DNA from: Chloracidobacterium sp. N
GTDB taxonomy: Bacteria > Acidobacteriota > Blastocatellia > Chloracidobacteriales > Chloracidobacteriaceae
DNA length: 64,000 bases
Reading direction: 5' to 3'
NCBI RefSeq assembly: GCF_018304765.1
Contig: NZ_CP072643.1
Location: 310,001-374,000 of the forward strand
The notes beneath the pieces were generated by a model, which searched no databases, had not been told where the DNA came from, and saw nothing but the letters and a program-made list of their open reading frames with translations. Below are positions 43,326 through 53,164 of this stretch, in pieces (positions within the stretch are counted from its first letter, which is position 1; every line of letters begins with the position of its first letter). The translations under genes were made by a program, and so were the position numbers.

Positions 43326-44123
43326 GTGAAAGAAGCCCCAATCATACTTGACATCAACAACCTTCAGGCGGTCATCGAAGACCGCCCCATTCTGCGTGGG
43401 GTCAACCTCACGGTGCGGGCCGGCGAAATTCACGCCATCATGGGCCCCAACGGGTCAGGCAAAAGCACGCTGTCCAAGGTGCTGGCCGGGCATCCCGATT
43501 ACACAGTCACGGCCGGCGAAGTCCTGTACTTCGGGAAAAACCTGCTTGAACTCGAACCCGATGAGCGCGCACGCGAGGGCGTTTTTCTGGCGTTTCAATA
43601 CCCGATGGAAATCCCCGGCGTCAGCAACGCCACCTTTCTGCGCGCGGCCTACAACCAGCTCCGCAAGCACCATGGCGAAGAAGAACTCGACCCGCTGGAG
43701 TTCGACGATCTGCTTCAGGAAAAGATCAAAATCGTGGAGATGGACCGCACCTTCATTGAACGGTCTGTCAACGAGGGCTTTTCGGGCGGCGAGAAAAAGC
43801 GCAATGAAATCCTGCAGATGGCCATTCTGGAGCCAAAGCTGGCCGTGCTCGATGAAACCGATTCCGGGCTGGATATTGACGCGCTGCGCATCGTGGCCAA
43901 CGGCGTCAACCGGCTCCATACCGACGACAACGCCATCATCCTTGTGACGCACTACCAGCGGCTGCTGGATTACATCCAGCCGGATTTCGTCCACGTCCTG
44001 CTCGACGGGCGCATCGTCAAATCCGGCGGCAAGGAACTGGCGCTGGAACTGGAGCAGCGCGGCTACGACTGGATTCGGGAAGAAGTCGAAGCCAAAGCCG
44101 CCGGGGCAGGAGCGGGGGTATGA
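43326..44123 (+). CDS. sufC: SufC ATPase
   Basis: The protein has 265 residues from the GTG at 43326, which has AAAGGG just upstream. A TTG at 43275 would add 17 residues without a ribosome site. It has Walker [10 protein letters not shown], the signature loop [11 protein letters not shown] and Walker [15 protein letters not shown], followed by the switch His in LVTHYQRLL. As in other SufC proteins, the ATPase drives the SufBCD scaffold and is not a transporter. Its stop overlaps the sufD start. Confidence 0.96.
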   Translation: MKEAPIILDINNLQAVIEDRPILRGVNLTVRAGEIHAIMGPNGSGKSTLSKVLAGHPDYTVTAGEVLYFGKNLLELEPDERAREGVFLAFQYPMEIPGVSNATFLRAAYNQLRKHHGEEELDPLEFDDLLQEKIKIVEMDRTFIERSVNEGFSGGEKKRNEILQMAILEPKLAVLDETDSGLDIDALRIVANGVNRLHTDDNAIILVTHYQRLLDYIQPDFVHVLLDGRIVKSGGKELALELEQRGYDWIREEVEAKAAGAGAGV

Positions 44124-45454
44124 CGATGAAAGCCGAAACGGCCAAAACACCCAATCCCTTTGCCGAAGCCTTTGCTGCGCTGGCACCAGTACGCGCCGCC
44201 TCGTCCTACGGACGGGTGCAGGAAGACGCCTTTGCCACGTTCGAGCGCCTCGGTCTGCCGACGGTCAGGGACGAAGCCTGGCGCTACACGAACCTTGCCC
44301 CACTGACCAAACGCCCCTTTCGCCCTGCCACGGCGGACGGACTGATGGCCGCCAACCTGCAATCCGGGATCGCCTTCTTCGATGAGTCGGCAACGACACG
44401 GATGGTCTTCGTCAACGGCGCTTTCCAGGCGGCGCTCTCCAACCTCAGCGGACTGCCGGCAGGTGTCGAAATCCGGCGTCTCGATGGCCCGGCTTCCCTG
44501 CCGGAAGCCGAAGCTTCCCCCTTCCGGGCGCTCAACACGGCGTTTCTACGCGAGGGTGTCACCATTCGGGTCGCGCGCGGCAAAGCCTTGGCCGCGCCAA
44601 TTGGCCTGTTCTTTGTCACCGCGCCGACGGACGACGACCGCATGACGCATCCGCGCGTCATCATCGAACTCGACGAAGCCGCCATTGCGACCGTCGTCGA
44701 GATTCACACTGTGCTGTGCGATGAGGAAGGACGGTTCGGCGCGCATCCCTACCTGACCAACACCGTGACGGATGTACGGCTGGGTCAGGGCGCCAACCTG
44801 ACCCACATCAAGGTACAGACCGAAGGCACTGCCGCCTACCATATCGCCGACCTCCGGGTGGACATTGGCCGGGGCGCGGTTTTCACCGGACATGCCCACA
44901 CCTTGGGCGGACAGCTCTCGCGGCAGGACATCCACGCCCGGTTCCTGGACGAAGGCGGTGAATGCCGGCTCTATGGTCTCCAGGCTCTGCGCGGACAACA
45001 GCTTGCCGATACCCACGTGACGGTGGACCACGCCGTTCCCAACAGCACCAGTGAAATCCTCTACAAGGGCATTTTTGATGAACAGGCCCACGGGGTCTTT
45101 GACGGGCGGGTCATCGTCGGCCACGGCGCTCAGCAGACAAACGCCGTCACCACCAACAAAAACCTTCTGCTGTCCGAAAAGGCACGGGTGGACACCAAAC
45201 CCCAACTCGAAATCTTTGCCGACGATGTCAAGTGCGGCCATGGCGCGACGGTCGGCCAGCTTGACGAAGACGAAATTTTTTACCTTCGCAGCCGGGGCCT
45301 GACGCTGGCCGACGCCCGCCGTCTGCTGACGTTTGGCTTTGCCCGCGAGGTCAGCGAAAAACTTCCCGTCCCCTCCCTCAAGGTTCGGCTCGACGGCGCG
45401 CTGGCCAAGCGCGTCGAATCATCCCAGTCGGCTTCTGGAGATTGTGTGTTATGA
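44120..45454 (+). CDS. sufD: Fe-S cluster assembly protein SufD
   Basis: This is a 444-residue protein. The N-terminal part has [13 protein letters not shown]. The beta-helix core is related to SufB and the end carries [23 protein letters not shown], a strong SufD mark. It pairs with SufB in the SufBC2D complex and has a role in iron entry. It overlaps sufC and sufS by four bases each, so the three genes are translated as a coupled unit. Confidence 0.96.
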   Translation: MTMKAETAKTPNPFAEAFAALAPVRAASSYGRVQEDAFATFERLGLPTVRDEAWRYTNLAPLTKRPFRPATADGLMAANLQSGIAFFDESATTRMVFVNGAFQAALSNLSGLPAGVEIRRLDGPASLPEAEASPFRALNTAFLREGVTIRVARGKALAAPIGLFFVTAPTDDDRMTHPRVIIELDEAAIATVVEIHTVLCDEEGRFGAHPYLTNTVTDVRLGQGANLTHIKVQTEGTAAYHIADLRVDIGRGAVFTGHAHTLGGQLSRQDIHARFLDEGGECRLYGLQALRGQQLADTHVTVDHAVPNSTSEILYKGIFDEQAHGVFDGRVIVGHGAQQTNAVTTNKNLLLSEKARVDTKPQLEIFADDVKCGHGATVGQLDEDEIFYLRSRGLTLADARRLLTFGFAREVSEKLPVPSLKVRLDGALAKRVESSQSASGDCVL

Positions 45455-46704
45455 CGGCTCAAGCAGTTCTGGCAACGCCACCCGCGCTCGATGTCGCCGC
45501 TTTGCGGGCAGACTTTCCAACGCTCCGGCGCACCATCAACGGCCACCCACTTGTGTATCTCGACAATGCCGCCACCAGCCAGAAACCGCAGGTGGTCATT
45601 GACCGCATGAACCGGTTCTACACGGAAGAATACTCGACCGTGCGGCGCAGCATTCACCTGTTGTCAGCCAAGGCGACTCAGGCTTACGAGCAGACGCGCC
45701 ACCTGGTGGCGCAACTCATCAACGCTCCCGAAGCACGCCAGATCATCTTCACGAAAGGTACGACCGAAGGCATCAACCTTGTGGCGCACGGCTACGGGCG
45801 GAAGTTCGTCGGCGCCGGGGACGAAATCATCATTTCGGCCACCGAGCACCACGCCAATATCGTCCCGTGGCAGATGCTGTGTGAGGAAAAAGGCGCACAC
45901 CTGCGGGTTATCCCCGTGGATGATCGGGGCGAACTGATTCTGGAAGCCTACGAAAAACTGCTGACTGACCGCACCAGGCTCGTGGCCGTCGGCCACATCT
46001 CCAACGCGCTGGGCACGATTCATCCCGTGGAGGAAATCATCCGGCTGGCTCATGCCCAAGGTGTTCCCGTCCTCGTGGACGGCGCGCAGGCCGCGCCCCA
46101 CATGCCGGTGGATGTCCAGGCGCTCGACTGTGATTTCTATGTCTTTTCCGGCCACAAAACCTACGGCCCAACCGGTGTCGGCATTCTGTATGGCAAGGCG
46201 GCGTGGCTCGAACGGATGAATCCGTTTCTCGGCGGCGGCGATATGATCGAAACCGTCACCTTTGAAAAGACGACCTACGCGCCGATTCCCCACAAGTTCG
46301 AGGCCGGCACACCGGCCATTGCCGAGGTCATCGGACTGGGGACGGCTATCGAGTACATGCGCCGGATCGGGCTGGAAGCCATTGCAGCCTACGAGCACCA
46401 ACTGCTCGAACAGGCCACGGAGCGGCTGACGGCCATCCCCGGCGTCCGCATCATCGGAACGGCGTCCCGCAAAGCGGCCATCATTTCCTTCGTCATTGAC
46501 GGCATCCATCCCCACGACATCGGCACGTTGCTTGACCAGGAAGGCGTTGCCATCCGTGCCGGACATCACTGTGCGCAGCCCCTCATGGCGCGGTATGGCG
46601 TCCCGGCAACGGCGCGGGCTTCCTTTGCGTTCTATAACCTGCCGTCGGAAATCGAAGCCCTTGGCGCGGCCATCGAGAAGACCATTGCCGTCTTTGCCCT
46701 TTAG
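45451..46704 (+). CDS. sufS: Cysteine desulfurase SufS
   Basis: This is a 417-residue protein. The ATG at 45451 overlaps the sufD stop. It has YLDNAATSQKP, TEHHANIVPW, VDGAQAAPHMPVD, and the pyridoxal-phosphate Lys 236 in FSGHKTYGPTG. The catalytic Cys 374 lies in RAGHHCAQPLM, the class II loop. It takes sulphur from cysteine and passes it to the SufU partner encoded next. Confidence 0.97.
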   Translation: MTAQAVLATPPALDVAALRADFPTLRRTINGHPLVYLDNAATSQKPQVVIDRMNRFYTEEYSTVRRSIHLLSAKATQAYEQTRHLVAQLINAPEARQIIFTKGTTEGINLVAHGYGRKFVGAGDEIIISATEHHANIVPWQMLCEEKGAHLRVIPVDDRGELILEAYEKLLTDRTRLVAVGHISNALGTIHPVEEIIRLAHAQGVPVLVDGAQAAPHMPVDVQALDCDFYVFSGHKTYGPTGVGILYGKAAWLERMNPFLGGGDMIETVTFEKTTYAPIPHKFEAGTPAIAEVIGLGTAIEYMRRIGLEAIAAYEHQLLEQATERLTAIPGVRIIGTASRKAAIISFVIDGIHPHDIGTLLDQEGVAIRAGHHCAQPLMARYGVPATARASFAFYNLPSEIEALGAAIEKTIAVFAL

Positions 46705-46716
46705 GGCGTCACCACC

Positions 46717-47166
46717 ATGAGCAACAAAAGTCTTTACGGCGAACAAATCATCTATCTGAGCAAGCACCCGAAGAACTTTCGGGCCATCGAGAACGCACAG
46801 TACAAGTGTGAAGGGGCCAATCCGCTGTGCGGCGACCGGGTGACGGTCTATGTCAACGTCGGGCCCGATGACACGCTGGAGGATGTGGCTTTCCAGGGAG
46901 CCGGTTGTGCCATCTGCATGGCCTCCGCCTCGATGATGACCACCAGCGTCAAAGGCAGGAAGCGGGCCGAGGCCGAACAGCTCTTCGAGGAGTTTCACCG
47001 CCTCGTCAAGGGTGAGCTTGACCCGGCACGTGAAGCCCACCATCTCGGCAAGCTCACCATGTTTGAAAACGTCAGCCACTATCCGGTGCGTGTCAAATGC
47101 GCCAGTCTGCCCTGGCATGCGCTGCACAATGCGCTGGAAAGCCAGCCGGCAGCCTCAACCGAATGA
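46717..47166 (+). CDS. sufU: SufU-type sulphur acceptor
   Basis: This is a 149-residue IscU-like protein. The ligands are Cys 38 and Asp 40 in LCGDRV, Cys 64 in GAGCAICMAS and Cys 128 in KCASLPWH. The insertion between the second and third ligands that marks SufU is present. In SufU a bound zinc presents the Cys that accepts sulphur from SufS. No SufE or SufA is in the operon, so SufU does this job alone. The end overlaps the end of the convergent serine hydrolase gene by 12 bases. Confidence 0.94.
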   Translation: MSNKSLYGEQIIYLSKHPKNFRAIENAQYKCEGANPLCGDRVTVYVNVGPDDTLEDVAFQGAGCAICMASASMMTTSVKGRKRAEAEQLFEEFHRLVKGELDPAREAHHLGKLTMFENVSHYPVRVKCASLPWHALHNALESQPAASTE

Positions 47167-48282
47167 GCGGCACAGGGCGCGCAGCGAGCCGAACGGATAC
47201 AGGGCGACGGCGCAGCCATCGGCCCCGGTGACGACGGCAATCGTCGGGGGCCTGTCCCGGAGCGGCACGGCCACGGCAAGGTGCTCTTCACCTGCCTGCA
47301 CGAGCGGGAAACGCTGCCCTGCGCGCTCAAGGTGGAGTCCGTTCTCCCGGCTGACGATACGCACGTGCCGGGGGCCGTTCACATAGTCGCCGACATACCG
47401 CGCCGCCGCTGCGGCTGGCAGCCGCCGCAGTGGCATTTCGGCTGCCGGCAGCAGCCCGAACCAAGCGCTTTCAAGTTGGTTGCGTGTCCGGCGGAGGCGG
47501 TACGGCCAGCCTTTGGTCAACATGGCATAGCCCCAGCCGGCTTCCGGTGCCAGACACACCACGCAGGCGGCATCGCCGGTGAACCCCTCGTGTTCCACCA
47601 GCCAGGTATCTCCACAAACGCGCCGAAAACAGCCCAGCCCGGCCGACAGACCGGGCTGCCCCGGCACATTGACCGTTGCCGTCACCAGCGATTTGAGCAG
47701 CGACGGCGCACACAGCAGCCCCTTCAGCAGCCGGGCGACATCCTCGCCGGTCGCCGTCAGCCCACCCGCTGCCCCCAACACATCATCGCGCAGGCTGGCC
47801 CGATCCATGGCGTGGGGCGCAAAGACGTGGCGTGCCGCCAGTGCTGATACTGGCTGTCCCGTGCGCGACACCAGCCAGGCGCCAATGACGGCGAAGCCCA
47901 GGTTGCTGTAGGAAAAGGCAGTCTCCGGCGGCAACAGACGGCTGGACAGTGCCTGTGCCAGGTCAAGTGAAGACGAAGGCAGTACATCCGGCAGCCCGGC
48001 CGTGTGGCGCAACAGACACCGCAGTGTGACCGGGCAACCAGGCAGCAGTGGCTCGTCAAGCCGCACCAGCTCATGTTCCTCAAGGGACTGTACAACCAGC
48101 GCCACGACGAGCTTGGCGACGGAGCCGAGTGCAAACCGGTCACGCCAGCCGTCCACACCCCCGACCGACCACTGCCGCACCATCCCTTCCACATCCACCA
48201 CGCACAGCCAGGCGCCGGCATGTGGTGGCAGCACCTCTGGAAACACAGAGGGCGGAAGGTCGGTCGGGACTGGCAAGGGCAT
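47155..48282 (-). CDS. Beta-lactamase-fold serine hydrolase (class C/PBP-like)
   Basis: This is a 375-residue protein without a clear signal peptide. It has the S-X-X-K nucleophile in LGSVAKLVV (Ser 54, Lys 57), LLRHTAGLPD, the Tyr in FSYSNLGF, and an H-X-G triad in VEHEGFTGD. This is the pattern of the EstB/LACTB-type esterases and D-aminopeptidases. A C-terminal beta domain follows. It has an unusually compact N-terminus and is probably cytoplasmic. The substrate is unknown. Confidence 0.85.
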   Translation of the reverse strand: MPLPVPTDLPPSVFPEVLPPHAGAWLCVVDVEGMVRQWSVGGVDGWRDRFALGSVAKLVVALVVQSLEEHELVRLDEPLLPGCPVTLRCLLRHTAGLPDVLPSSSLDLAQALSSRLLPPETAFSYSNLGFAVIGAWLVSRTGQPVSALAARHVFAPHAMDRASLRDDVLGAAGGLTATGEDVARLLKGLLCAPSLLKSLVTATVNVPGQPGLSAGLGCFRRVCGDTWLVEHEGFTGDAACVVCLAPEAGWGYAMLTKGWPYRLRRTRNQLESAWFGLLPAAEMPLRRLPAAAAARYVGDYVNGPRHVRIVSRENGLHLERAGQRFPLVQAGEEHLAVAVPLRDRPPTIAVVTGADGCAVALYPFGSLRALCRSFG

Positions 48283-48291
48283 CGGCTACGG

Positions 48292-49605
48292 CTACGGACG
48301 TTTCCGGCGCGCCAGGCGCGTCCGAACCGTCCCGTCCGGGCGCTGTGGCGTCGCCTGGAGGGCCAGAAGTGCCGTCTGCACCCCGGACCGCGCGCCGGGC
48401 GGAACCCGCAGGCGATAGTTGGCCGGGACGGTGTAGGTCAGCAGTTCCGGGTTGTAACTGCGGATGACTTCCGGCGCGAGACCGGCCTGGGTGGCAACGG
48501 TTCGCAGGTCCACCGTGGAGGTGACGGGCAACACATCGTAGCGGAGTGGCGCTTCACGCGGCACATTATGAAAGCCGTAGAGTTCCGGGTGCTTGGCGAT
48601 GAGAATCATCGAGAGGATGATCGGCACGTAGTTTTGCGTCTCACGGGGGAGCAGTCCCTGCCGTTGCAGCGACCAGAAATCCTGGTAACGGCTGCGCGCC
48701 AGCGCCCGCTCGACATTGCCCTCGCCACAGTTGTAGGCGGCCATGGCCAGCAGCCAGTCGCCATTGAAGCGCCGGTTGAGCCATTTCAGATAGCGGGCAG
48801 CGGCGCGGGTGGGCTGCTCAATGCCGCCCCGCTCGTCAATCCAGGCATTCTGCACCAGTCCGAAACGCGCCCCGGTGGAAGGAATGAACTGCCAGATGCC
48901 GTAGGCGGCAGCCGGTGACAGCGCGCCCGGACTCCACCCGGACTCGGCCTGAGCCAGCCACACCAAATCCTGCGGCACGCCTTCCTCGGCAAAGATGCGG
49001 CGGGCCAGATCGAGGTAGCGACCGCTCCGGCGCAAACCATTGATAATCGTGGCCCGTCCGGCGCCACGGGTGAAGTAGGCCAGAAACCGCCGCACTTCAG
49101 GCGTTGCCGCCACGGCCGTGAAATCCAGTTCGCCACGCACTTCCACTTCGGCCAGATCGGCGTCGGAAACCACGACATCCCGCAGCAGATCGAGCGGCGA
49201 AGGCGTAAAGCGTTGCTCGCCCCAACCCACTTCGGTCTGCTGCATCTGGAGATCGTAGTAGCGGATGCGCTCAATCAACTGGCGATAGTAGGCGTTGAGC
49301 GCCGGATGCGCCCGCGCGCCCGCCGGAGATTCCAGCAGCACATCCACCGCCAGGTTGAAGTATTCGCGCGCCGACTCCGAACGGTTGGCGTCAAACGCCC
49401 GCGCGCCCAAGACAAAGTAGTTCTCCGCCCGTTCGGTCAAGGTTCGTACCCATTCCGGCGGCGGCTCATCGCCGGGAAGGTTCATTCCGGGAAAGACGAG
49501 GTCGCGGGGTGGCGCGGCTGGCAGCGCCGTTTCCTGGGCGGCGGCCAGTCCGGTGAACAAGGCCACTCCCAACCACCAGGTTATCCCGAACGACCGGAAC
49601 TTCAT
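48292..49605 (-). CDS. Lytic transglycosylase (MltD-like) with a C-terminal LysM-like region
   Basis: This is a 437-residue protein. The ATG at 49605 has AAGGGGAAG upstream, and a signal peptide follows (ITWWLGVALFTGLAAA). The SLT domain spans about 205-340: AQAESGWSPGALSPAAAYGIWQFIPSTG with the catalytic Glu in QAESG, then AAYNCGEGNVERAL and ETQNYVPIILS. A short LysM-like segment (VATQAGLAPEVIRSYNPEL) is near the end. It would cleave peptidoglycan glycan strands. It is the gene before the serine hydrolase, 9 bases apart. Confidence 0.92.
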   Translation of the reverse strand: MKFRSFGITWWLGVALFTGLAAAQETALPAAPPRDLVFPGMNLPGDEPPPEWVRTLTERAENYFVLGARAFDANRSESAREYFNLAVDVLLESPAGARAHPALNAYYRQLIERIRYYDLQMQQTEVGWGEQRFTPSPLDLLRDVVVSDADLAEVEVRGELDFTAVAATPEVRRFLAYFTRGAGRATIINGLRRSGRYLDLARRIFAEEGVPQDLVWLAQAESGWSPGALSPAAAYGIWQFIPSTGARFGLVQNAWIDERGGIEQPTRAAARYLKWLNRRFNGDWLLAMAAYNCGEGNVERALARSRYQDFWSLQRQGLLPRETQNYVPIILSMILIAKHPELYGFHNVPREAPLRYDVLPVTSTVDLRTVATQAGLAPEVIRSYNPELLTYTVPANYRLRVPPGARSGVQTALLALQATPQRPDGTVRTRLARRKRP

Positions 49606-49715
49606 TGACTTCCCCTTCAAAACGTGAGCAAGGCTTCCGTCGGCGACCACCTTGGGGCCGACCCAACGCCTCCCCGGCACCCGCCTCTGCCCGGTGCTGT
49701 GGCACAACGGCTAGG

Positions 49716-50327
49716 CTATACGTTTTGCCGTGCGGACTGCAAGCCGGACGCTGTCTCCGCCTCCGGCTTGACGACTTCGAGCGTGGCGTGGATGTCGCGC
49801 GCCCGAATGATGAAACTGAGGTATTCTTCCCAGGTTTTGCGAAAGATTCGCCAGCGCGGATGCCGGTTGACGGCATTGACAAGCCAGGCCACGCCCAGCC
49901 AGCGCCACAGGCGCAGGAAGGTAATCTCGATGCGGAGCAGGCGAAAGCCGCCGCCAACGTAGTGCGCCGCCGGATGCCCGACGGCGAAATAGTCAAAGCT
50001 GTAGGCGCTCAGGTGCCAGCGGTGCGTCGGGTCATTCCACGAACCGAGCGACGAGTAATGCGGCGTCTCGATGTAGAGCCGCGCTCCGGGTGCCGCAATG
50101 CGGTGCAGTTCAGCCAGAAAGGCCGGAACCGAGGCCACGTGCTCGATGACGTGCCGGGCGTGGATTTCATCAAACGCCCCGTCAGGAAACGGATAGGGAA
50201 TGACGTTCAAATCGTGGACGACATCCACGCCGGGCAAAGCCACCTGGTCTAATCCAATTGCCCCCGGCAGCTTCCGTCGTCCGCAACCCACATCGAGCCG
50301 GCGGCATTCCCCCCGCGCAGCGTTCAT
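49716..50327 (-). CDS. SAM-dependent methyltransferase (class I)
   Basis: This is a 203-residue protein with motif I LDVGCGRRKLPGAIGLD near the N-terminus, VVHDLNVIPYPFPDGAFDEI (acidic loop and motif II) and HVIEHV. The type 11 methyltransferase pattern is complete. The target is not evident; relatives often lie in glycan clusters. It begins 2 bases after the stop of the upstream helicase-like gene, so the two are coupled. Confidence 0.88.
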   Translation of the reverse strand: MNAARGECRRLDVGCGRRKLPGAIGLDQVALPGVDVVHDLNVIPYPFPDGAFDEIHARHVIEHVASVPAFLAELHRIAAPGARLYIETPHYSSLGSWNDPTHRWHLSAYSFDYFAVGHPAAHYVGGGFRLLRIEITFLRLWRWLGVAWLVNAVNRHPRWRIFRKTWEEYLSFIIRARDIHATLEVVKPEAETASGLQSARQNV

Positions 50328-50329
50328 GG

Positions 50330-51958
50330 TCAGTCTTCGACCGGCGGACGGCGAATGGCATAGATGGCCGCCCGCGCCTGCTCCGCCAGCTTGGGATGCG
50401 AGGCTGAAAGGCCGGCCAACTGCCCCAGCAAGTCCGAGGTACGCAGCAACAGCCGCGCCACATCCCCTTCAACGGCTTCGGTCATGGCCAGCAGGGTCTC
50501 CCAGGCGCACTGTCCATCGGCCCACGTCCACAGCAGCCGGCCGGCATCGTAGTCAATCGTCATCGTGCAGTAGTTGTCATAGCGCGCCTGCACGTCGGCA
50601 ATGGCGTAGGCAATACCGCGCACCTGCCGCAGCGGACGCAGATATTCGGCACGGGTTTCTTCATAGAGCGGAAACTCACGGTCTTCGGCGGCAATGGCCC
50701 CACACAGGGCGGCCAGGTGACGCGGGCTTTCGACATCGAGAATGCCGGCCCGGATCAGCTCACCGACGAAAACGGCGTTGTCCACCCGCAACTGCGCGGC
50801 CCACTGCCCATCGGGCGTCGGCTGCCAATGCCGGTCGAGATAGCCATAGTGCTGCAACACGGCGACGCATTTTTTGAAGCGTTCCCACAGACCGTTTTCG
50901 ACCTCAGAGCAGCGGGCCGCAAGGTGCTCATAGCGCCGCTGGGCTTCGAGGATTTCTGCCGCGCGGGGCCCACAGTTGCCGACCTGGGAGCACATGGAAC
51001 AGGGAAAATCGTTGGCGGCCGCCTCAAGCCGGTCCACCGTGGCCACAGCCGCTTCATAATCGGCGCGGGTGTTAGGATCGTCGAGATCGAGCTGCCGTTT
51101 GGCATTTTGCCAGCGGCGCAGTTGCTTGCGCGCTGCCGCCAGTTCGCGGGCAATCGGACGGTACGCGGCAAAGGTCAGGGCGCGGTCGCCGGCCGGGCAC
51201 TGTTCGGCATCGGCATCCAGCAGGGCTTTGACTTCCTGAAGTCGTGGCCGCAGGCGGTCAGCGAGCTTCCGGTTCTGAAAGTGCCGGAAACTGCGCTCGA
51301 TGAGGCTGCGGGCCGCCTGGGGCGACATTTTCTGAAGCAGGTTGAGCGCCATGGTGTAGTTGGCGTCAAAGGCGCTCTCGACCGGCTCCGGCGGACTGAG
51401 CAGTTTTTCGGCAATGACGTGCATATCCTGGAAGGGGCCGGGCACGAAAATGGCAAACCCGACCCGGTCACGTCCCCGCCGGCCGGCGCGGCCGGTCATC
51501 TGGGCCAGCTCGAAGGCCTTGATGTCCCGGTGGCCGTCATCGGAGCGCAGGCTGGAAGCCGTAATCACCACGGAGCGCGCTGGCATGTCAATTCCGGCGG
51601 CCAGTGTCGAGGTCGCAAAAACGGCGCGCAGCGCGCCAGCCGCCATCGCCCGTTCGACGACGTGTTTCCAGGCCGGCAACTGGCCGGCGTGGTGGGCGGC
51701 AATGCCCTTTCGCAACAGCAAAAAGAACTGCCGGTGCTGCTCGACGTAGGTGGCTTCGTCGGGGTACTCCGCGACGATATTGGCAATGCGCCGCTGCTGC
51801 TCGCTGGACAAATCCGGCAGGCGCGTCCGGCGGAAGCTGTCCACGGCTTCGTCACACCCACGGCGACTTGGAAGGAAGATGATGGCTGGCGTGAGGTCGT
51901 ACTGAAGCAGTGTGTTCAGCACATCCGGGAAGGAAGCCGGTTCAAATGGCAGGCGCAC
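50330..51958 (-). CDS. Ski2/Mtr4-like helicase lacking the first RecA domain
   Basis: This is a 542-residue protein. The first part is the second RecA domain of a Ski2-like helicase: TPAIIFLPSRRGCDEAV, AHHAGQLPAWKHVVE, FATSTLAAGIDMPARSVVI (motif V) and QMTGRAGRRGRD (motif VI). The rest is the long helical region with a small Cys cluster (CSMCSQVGNC) and a DSHCT-like end (EGDVARLLLRTSDLLGQL). Walker A and the DEXH box are absent. The frame runs only 11 more codons upstream of the GTG at 51958 to a stop, and no other frame there encodes the missing half. It cannot be an ordinary helicase as it stands. Confidence 0.82.
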   Translation of the reverse strand: MRLPFEPASFPDVLNTLLQYDLTPAIIFLPSRRGCDEAVDSFRRTRLPDLSSEQQRRIANIVAEYPDEATYVEQHRQFFLLLRKGIAAHHAGQLPAWKHVVERAMAAGALRAVFATSTLAAGIDMPARSVVITASSLRSDDGHRDIKAFELAQMTGRAGRRGRDRVGFAIFVPGPFQDMHVIAEKLLSPPEPVESAFDANYTMALNLLQKMSPQAARSLIERSFRHFQNRKLADRLRPRLQEVKALLDADAEQCPAGDRALTFAAYRPIARELAAARKQLRRWQNAKRQLDLDDPNTRADYEAAVATVDRLEAAANDFPCSMCSQVGNCGPRAAEILEAQRRYEHLAARCSEVENGLWERFKKCVAVLQHYGYLDRHWQPTPDGQWAAQLRVDNAVFVGELIRAGILDVESPRHLAALCGAIAAEDREFPLYEETRAEYLRPLRQVRGIAYAIADVQARYDNYCTMTIDYDAGRLLWTWADGQCAWETLLAMTEAVEGDVARLLLRTSDLLGQLAGLSASHPKLAEQARAAIYAIRRPPVED

Positions 51959-52110
51959 GTCGCAACTCCACGAACAGGATTGAAGCCATCTCTACCACTG
52001 GCGCGCCCTGGCGCAGGTACGTGCTTGGCGTGTGGCCGCATACAGTGTACCGTAGGCTTTCCGGTCAACAGTGTACTGCAGGACGTTCCCTAATCCGGGA
52101 GGAAATGGTG

Positions 52111-52401
52111 ATGGAAATTCTAACCCTGCAAAACCCTGACATTCAACACAACTGCACAGTCAAAAAAGTGGACGACAAGGGCAAGGAAAGCGTCTGCAGC
52201 GGCCACCTGCGGGAATGGCTGACGGCGCCCGACGACCTGCGCAAGCAGTTGAAGCCTGGCGAGACCTACTACCGGTGCCGCCGCTGCGGGGCTGTCTATC
52301 GCGGTCCGATACGTCGCCATCTGCGGGGCGTCCAAGTGTCCAACCGGTCCATCGTGCCGCAACCGCCGCTCCCGACGCAGTTTCCTGTCGTGGAGGTGTA
52401 A
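52111..52401 (+). CDS. Small hypothetical protein with a Cys pair
   Basis: This is a 96-residue protein. The ATG at 52111 sits seven bases after GGGAGGA; the ATG at 52105 would be too close to it. Single cysteines occur in HNCTV and VCSGHL and a CXXC in RCRRCGAVY, so a zinc ribbon made of distant cysteines is possible. The C-terminus is proline-rich (VPQPPLPTQFP). No family is recognised. Confidence 0.6.
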   Translation: MEILTLQNPDIQHNCTVKKVDDKGKESVCSGHLREWLTAPDDLRKQLKPGETYYRCRRCGAVYRGPIRRHLRGVQVSNRSIVPQPPLPTQFPVVEV

Positions 52402-52481
52402 CAGACACGGCGAGTGGTGAGTAGCGAATGGCGAGTGGCTGGGAGTGGTAATGGGCAGCAGCCAGGGAGTGTTGGCGCCGT

Positions 52482-52828
52482 ATGGCATCGCTGCAACGTT
52501 ACCGGGAGTTGATCGCCTGGCAGAAATGAATGGCCTTGGCCGAGGCGATCTATCGCTGTTTCCTGCGCTTGCCCAAAGAAGAGACGTATTGGGATGTATT
52601 CGCAACTGACGTGAGCGCCGGTGTGGAGAAACAGGCGAGTCACGGGACGGGGAAGTTTCTGCACTTTCCGGGCGTGGCGCGAGGTTCCCTGGCCGAACCT
52701 GGAGACACTGCTGATTTTGTGCGGGAACTCGAATCTCCTGCTGTCAGAGAACGTCAACAGTCCCTTGAGCGCCTGCGGCGAAATCGGGAAGCAGCCGATC
52801 AGGCTTGTGCAAGCACGGCGTCACTGAC
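52482..52828 (+). pseudogene. Decayed four-helix-bundle (23S rRNA intervening-sequence type) protein gene
   Basis: The start reads MASLQRYRELIAWQK and then a stop (52527-52529). After the stop the text continues MALAEAIYRCF-PKEETY, HGTGKFLHFPGVARGSLAE and later ENVNSPLSACGEIGK in shifting frames. This is the well-known four-helix-bundle family found as free-standing genes. Several frameshifts and a deletion in the middle make it non-functional. The rest of the 457 bases from 52402 to 52858 is low-complexity GTGGCTGG-like text. Confidence 0.65.
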
Positions 52829-52858
52829 TGCTATCCACATTTCGACGGAGCGAAAATT

Positions 52859-53164
52859 ATGGAAACAAACATACGACAGACTCACGCAGATTTGATAAAG
52901 GCCATCACAGAGATTGCTGCGGCCATGCCCCTGGCGCGCACGGTACAACTTTATCAATTTGCGCTCTTCCTCAAAACACATCCGTTGCCCGGCGAAGAAA
53001 CCTTTGAAGAAGTGGCAGCGGATGAAGCGATATGGGATACGCAATTTGCGGCAACCAACGATGATAAGCTGGCGGCGCTGGCAGCGGCAGTCGAAGCCGG
53101 GATGAATGAAGGTAAAGTATTGCCGATGTTCGATGCACACGGTGAGTTCATCGAGCATCAATGA
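52859..53164 (+). CDS. Probable antitoxin of a RelE/ParE-like pair
   Basis: This is a 101-residue acidic, helical protein starting at the ATG at 52859. Its stop overlaps the start of the toxin-like gene by four bases, in the usual antitoxin-first order. The text (LIKAITEIAAAMPLARTVQLYQFALFL, then EEVAADEAIWDTQFAATNDDKLAALA) fits small antitoxin-like proteins that accompany RelE-like toxins. I do not see a clear DNA-binding motif. Confidence 0.6.
   Translation: METNIRQTHADLIKAITEIAAAMPLARTVQLYQFALFLKTHPLPGEETFEEVAADEAIWDTQFAATNDDKLAALAAAVEAGMNEGKVLPMFDAHGEFIEHQ

Noticed and set aside
45664-47127. 487-codon minus-strand frame opposite sufS and sufU
   Set aside because: Both suf genes have all catalytic residues on the plus strand; the opposite frame has no recognisable domain.
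47155-48282. Antibiotic-resistance beta-lactamase
   Set aside because: No signal peptide, and the motifs fit the broad esterase/aminopeptidase group; no basis for a resistance call.
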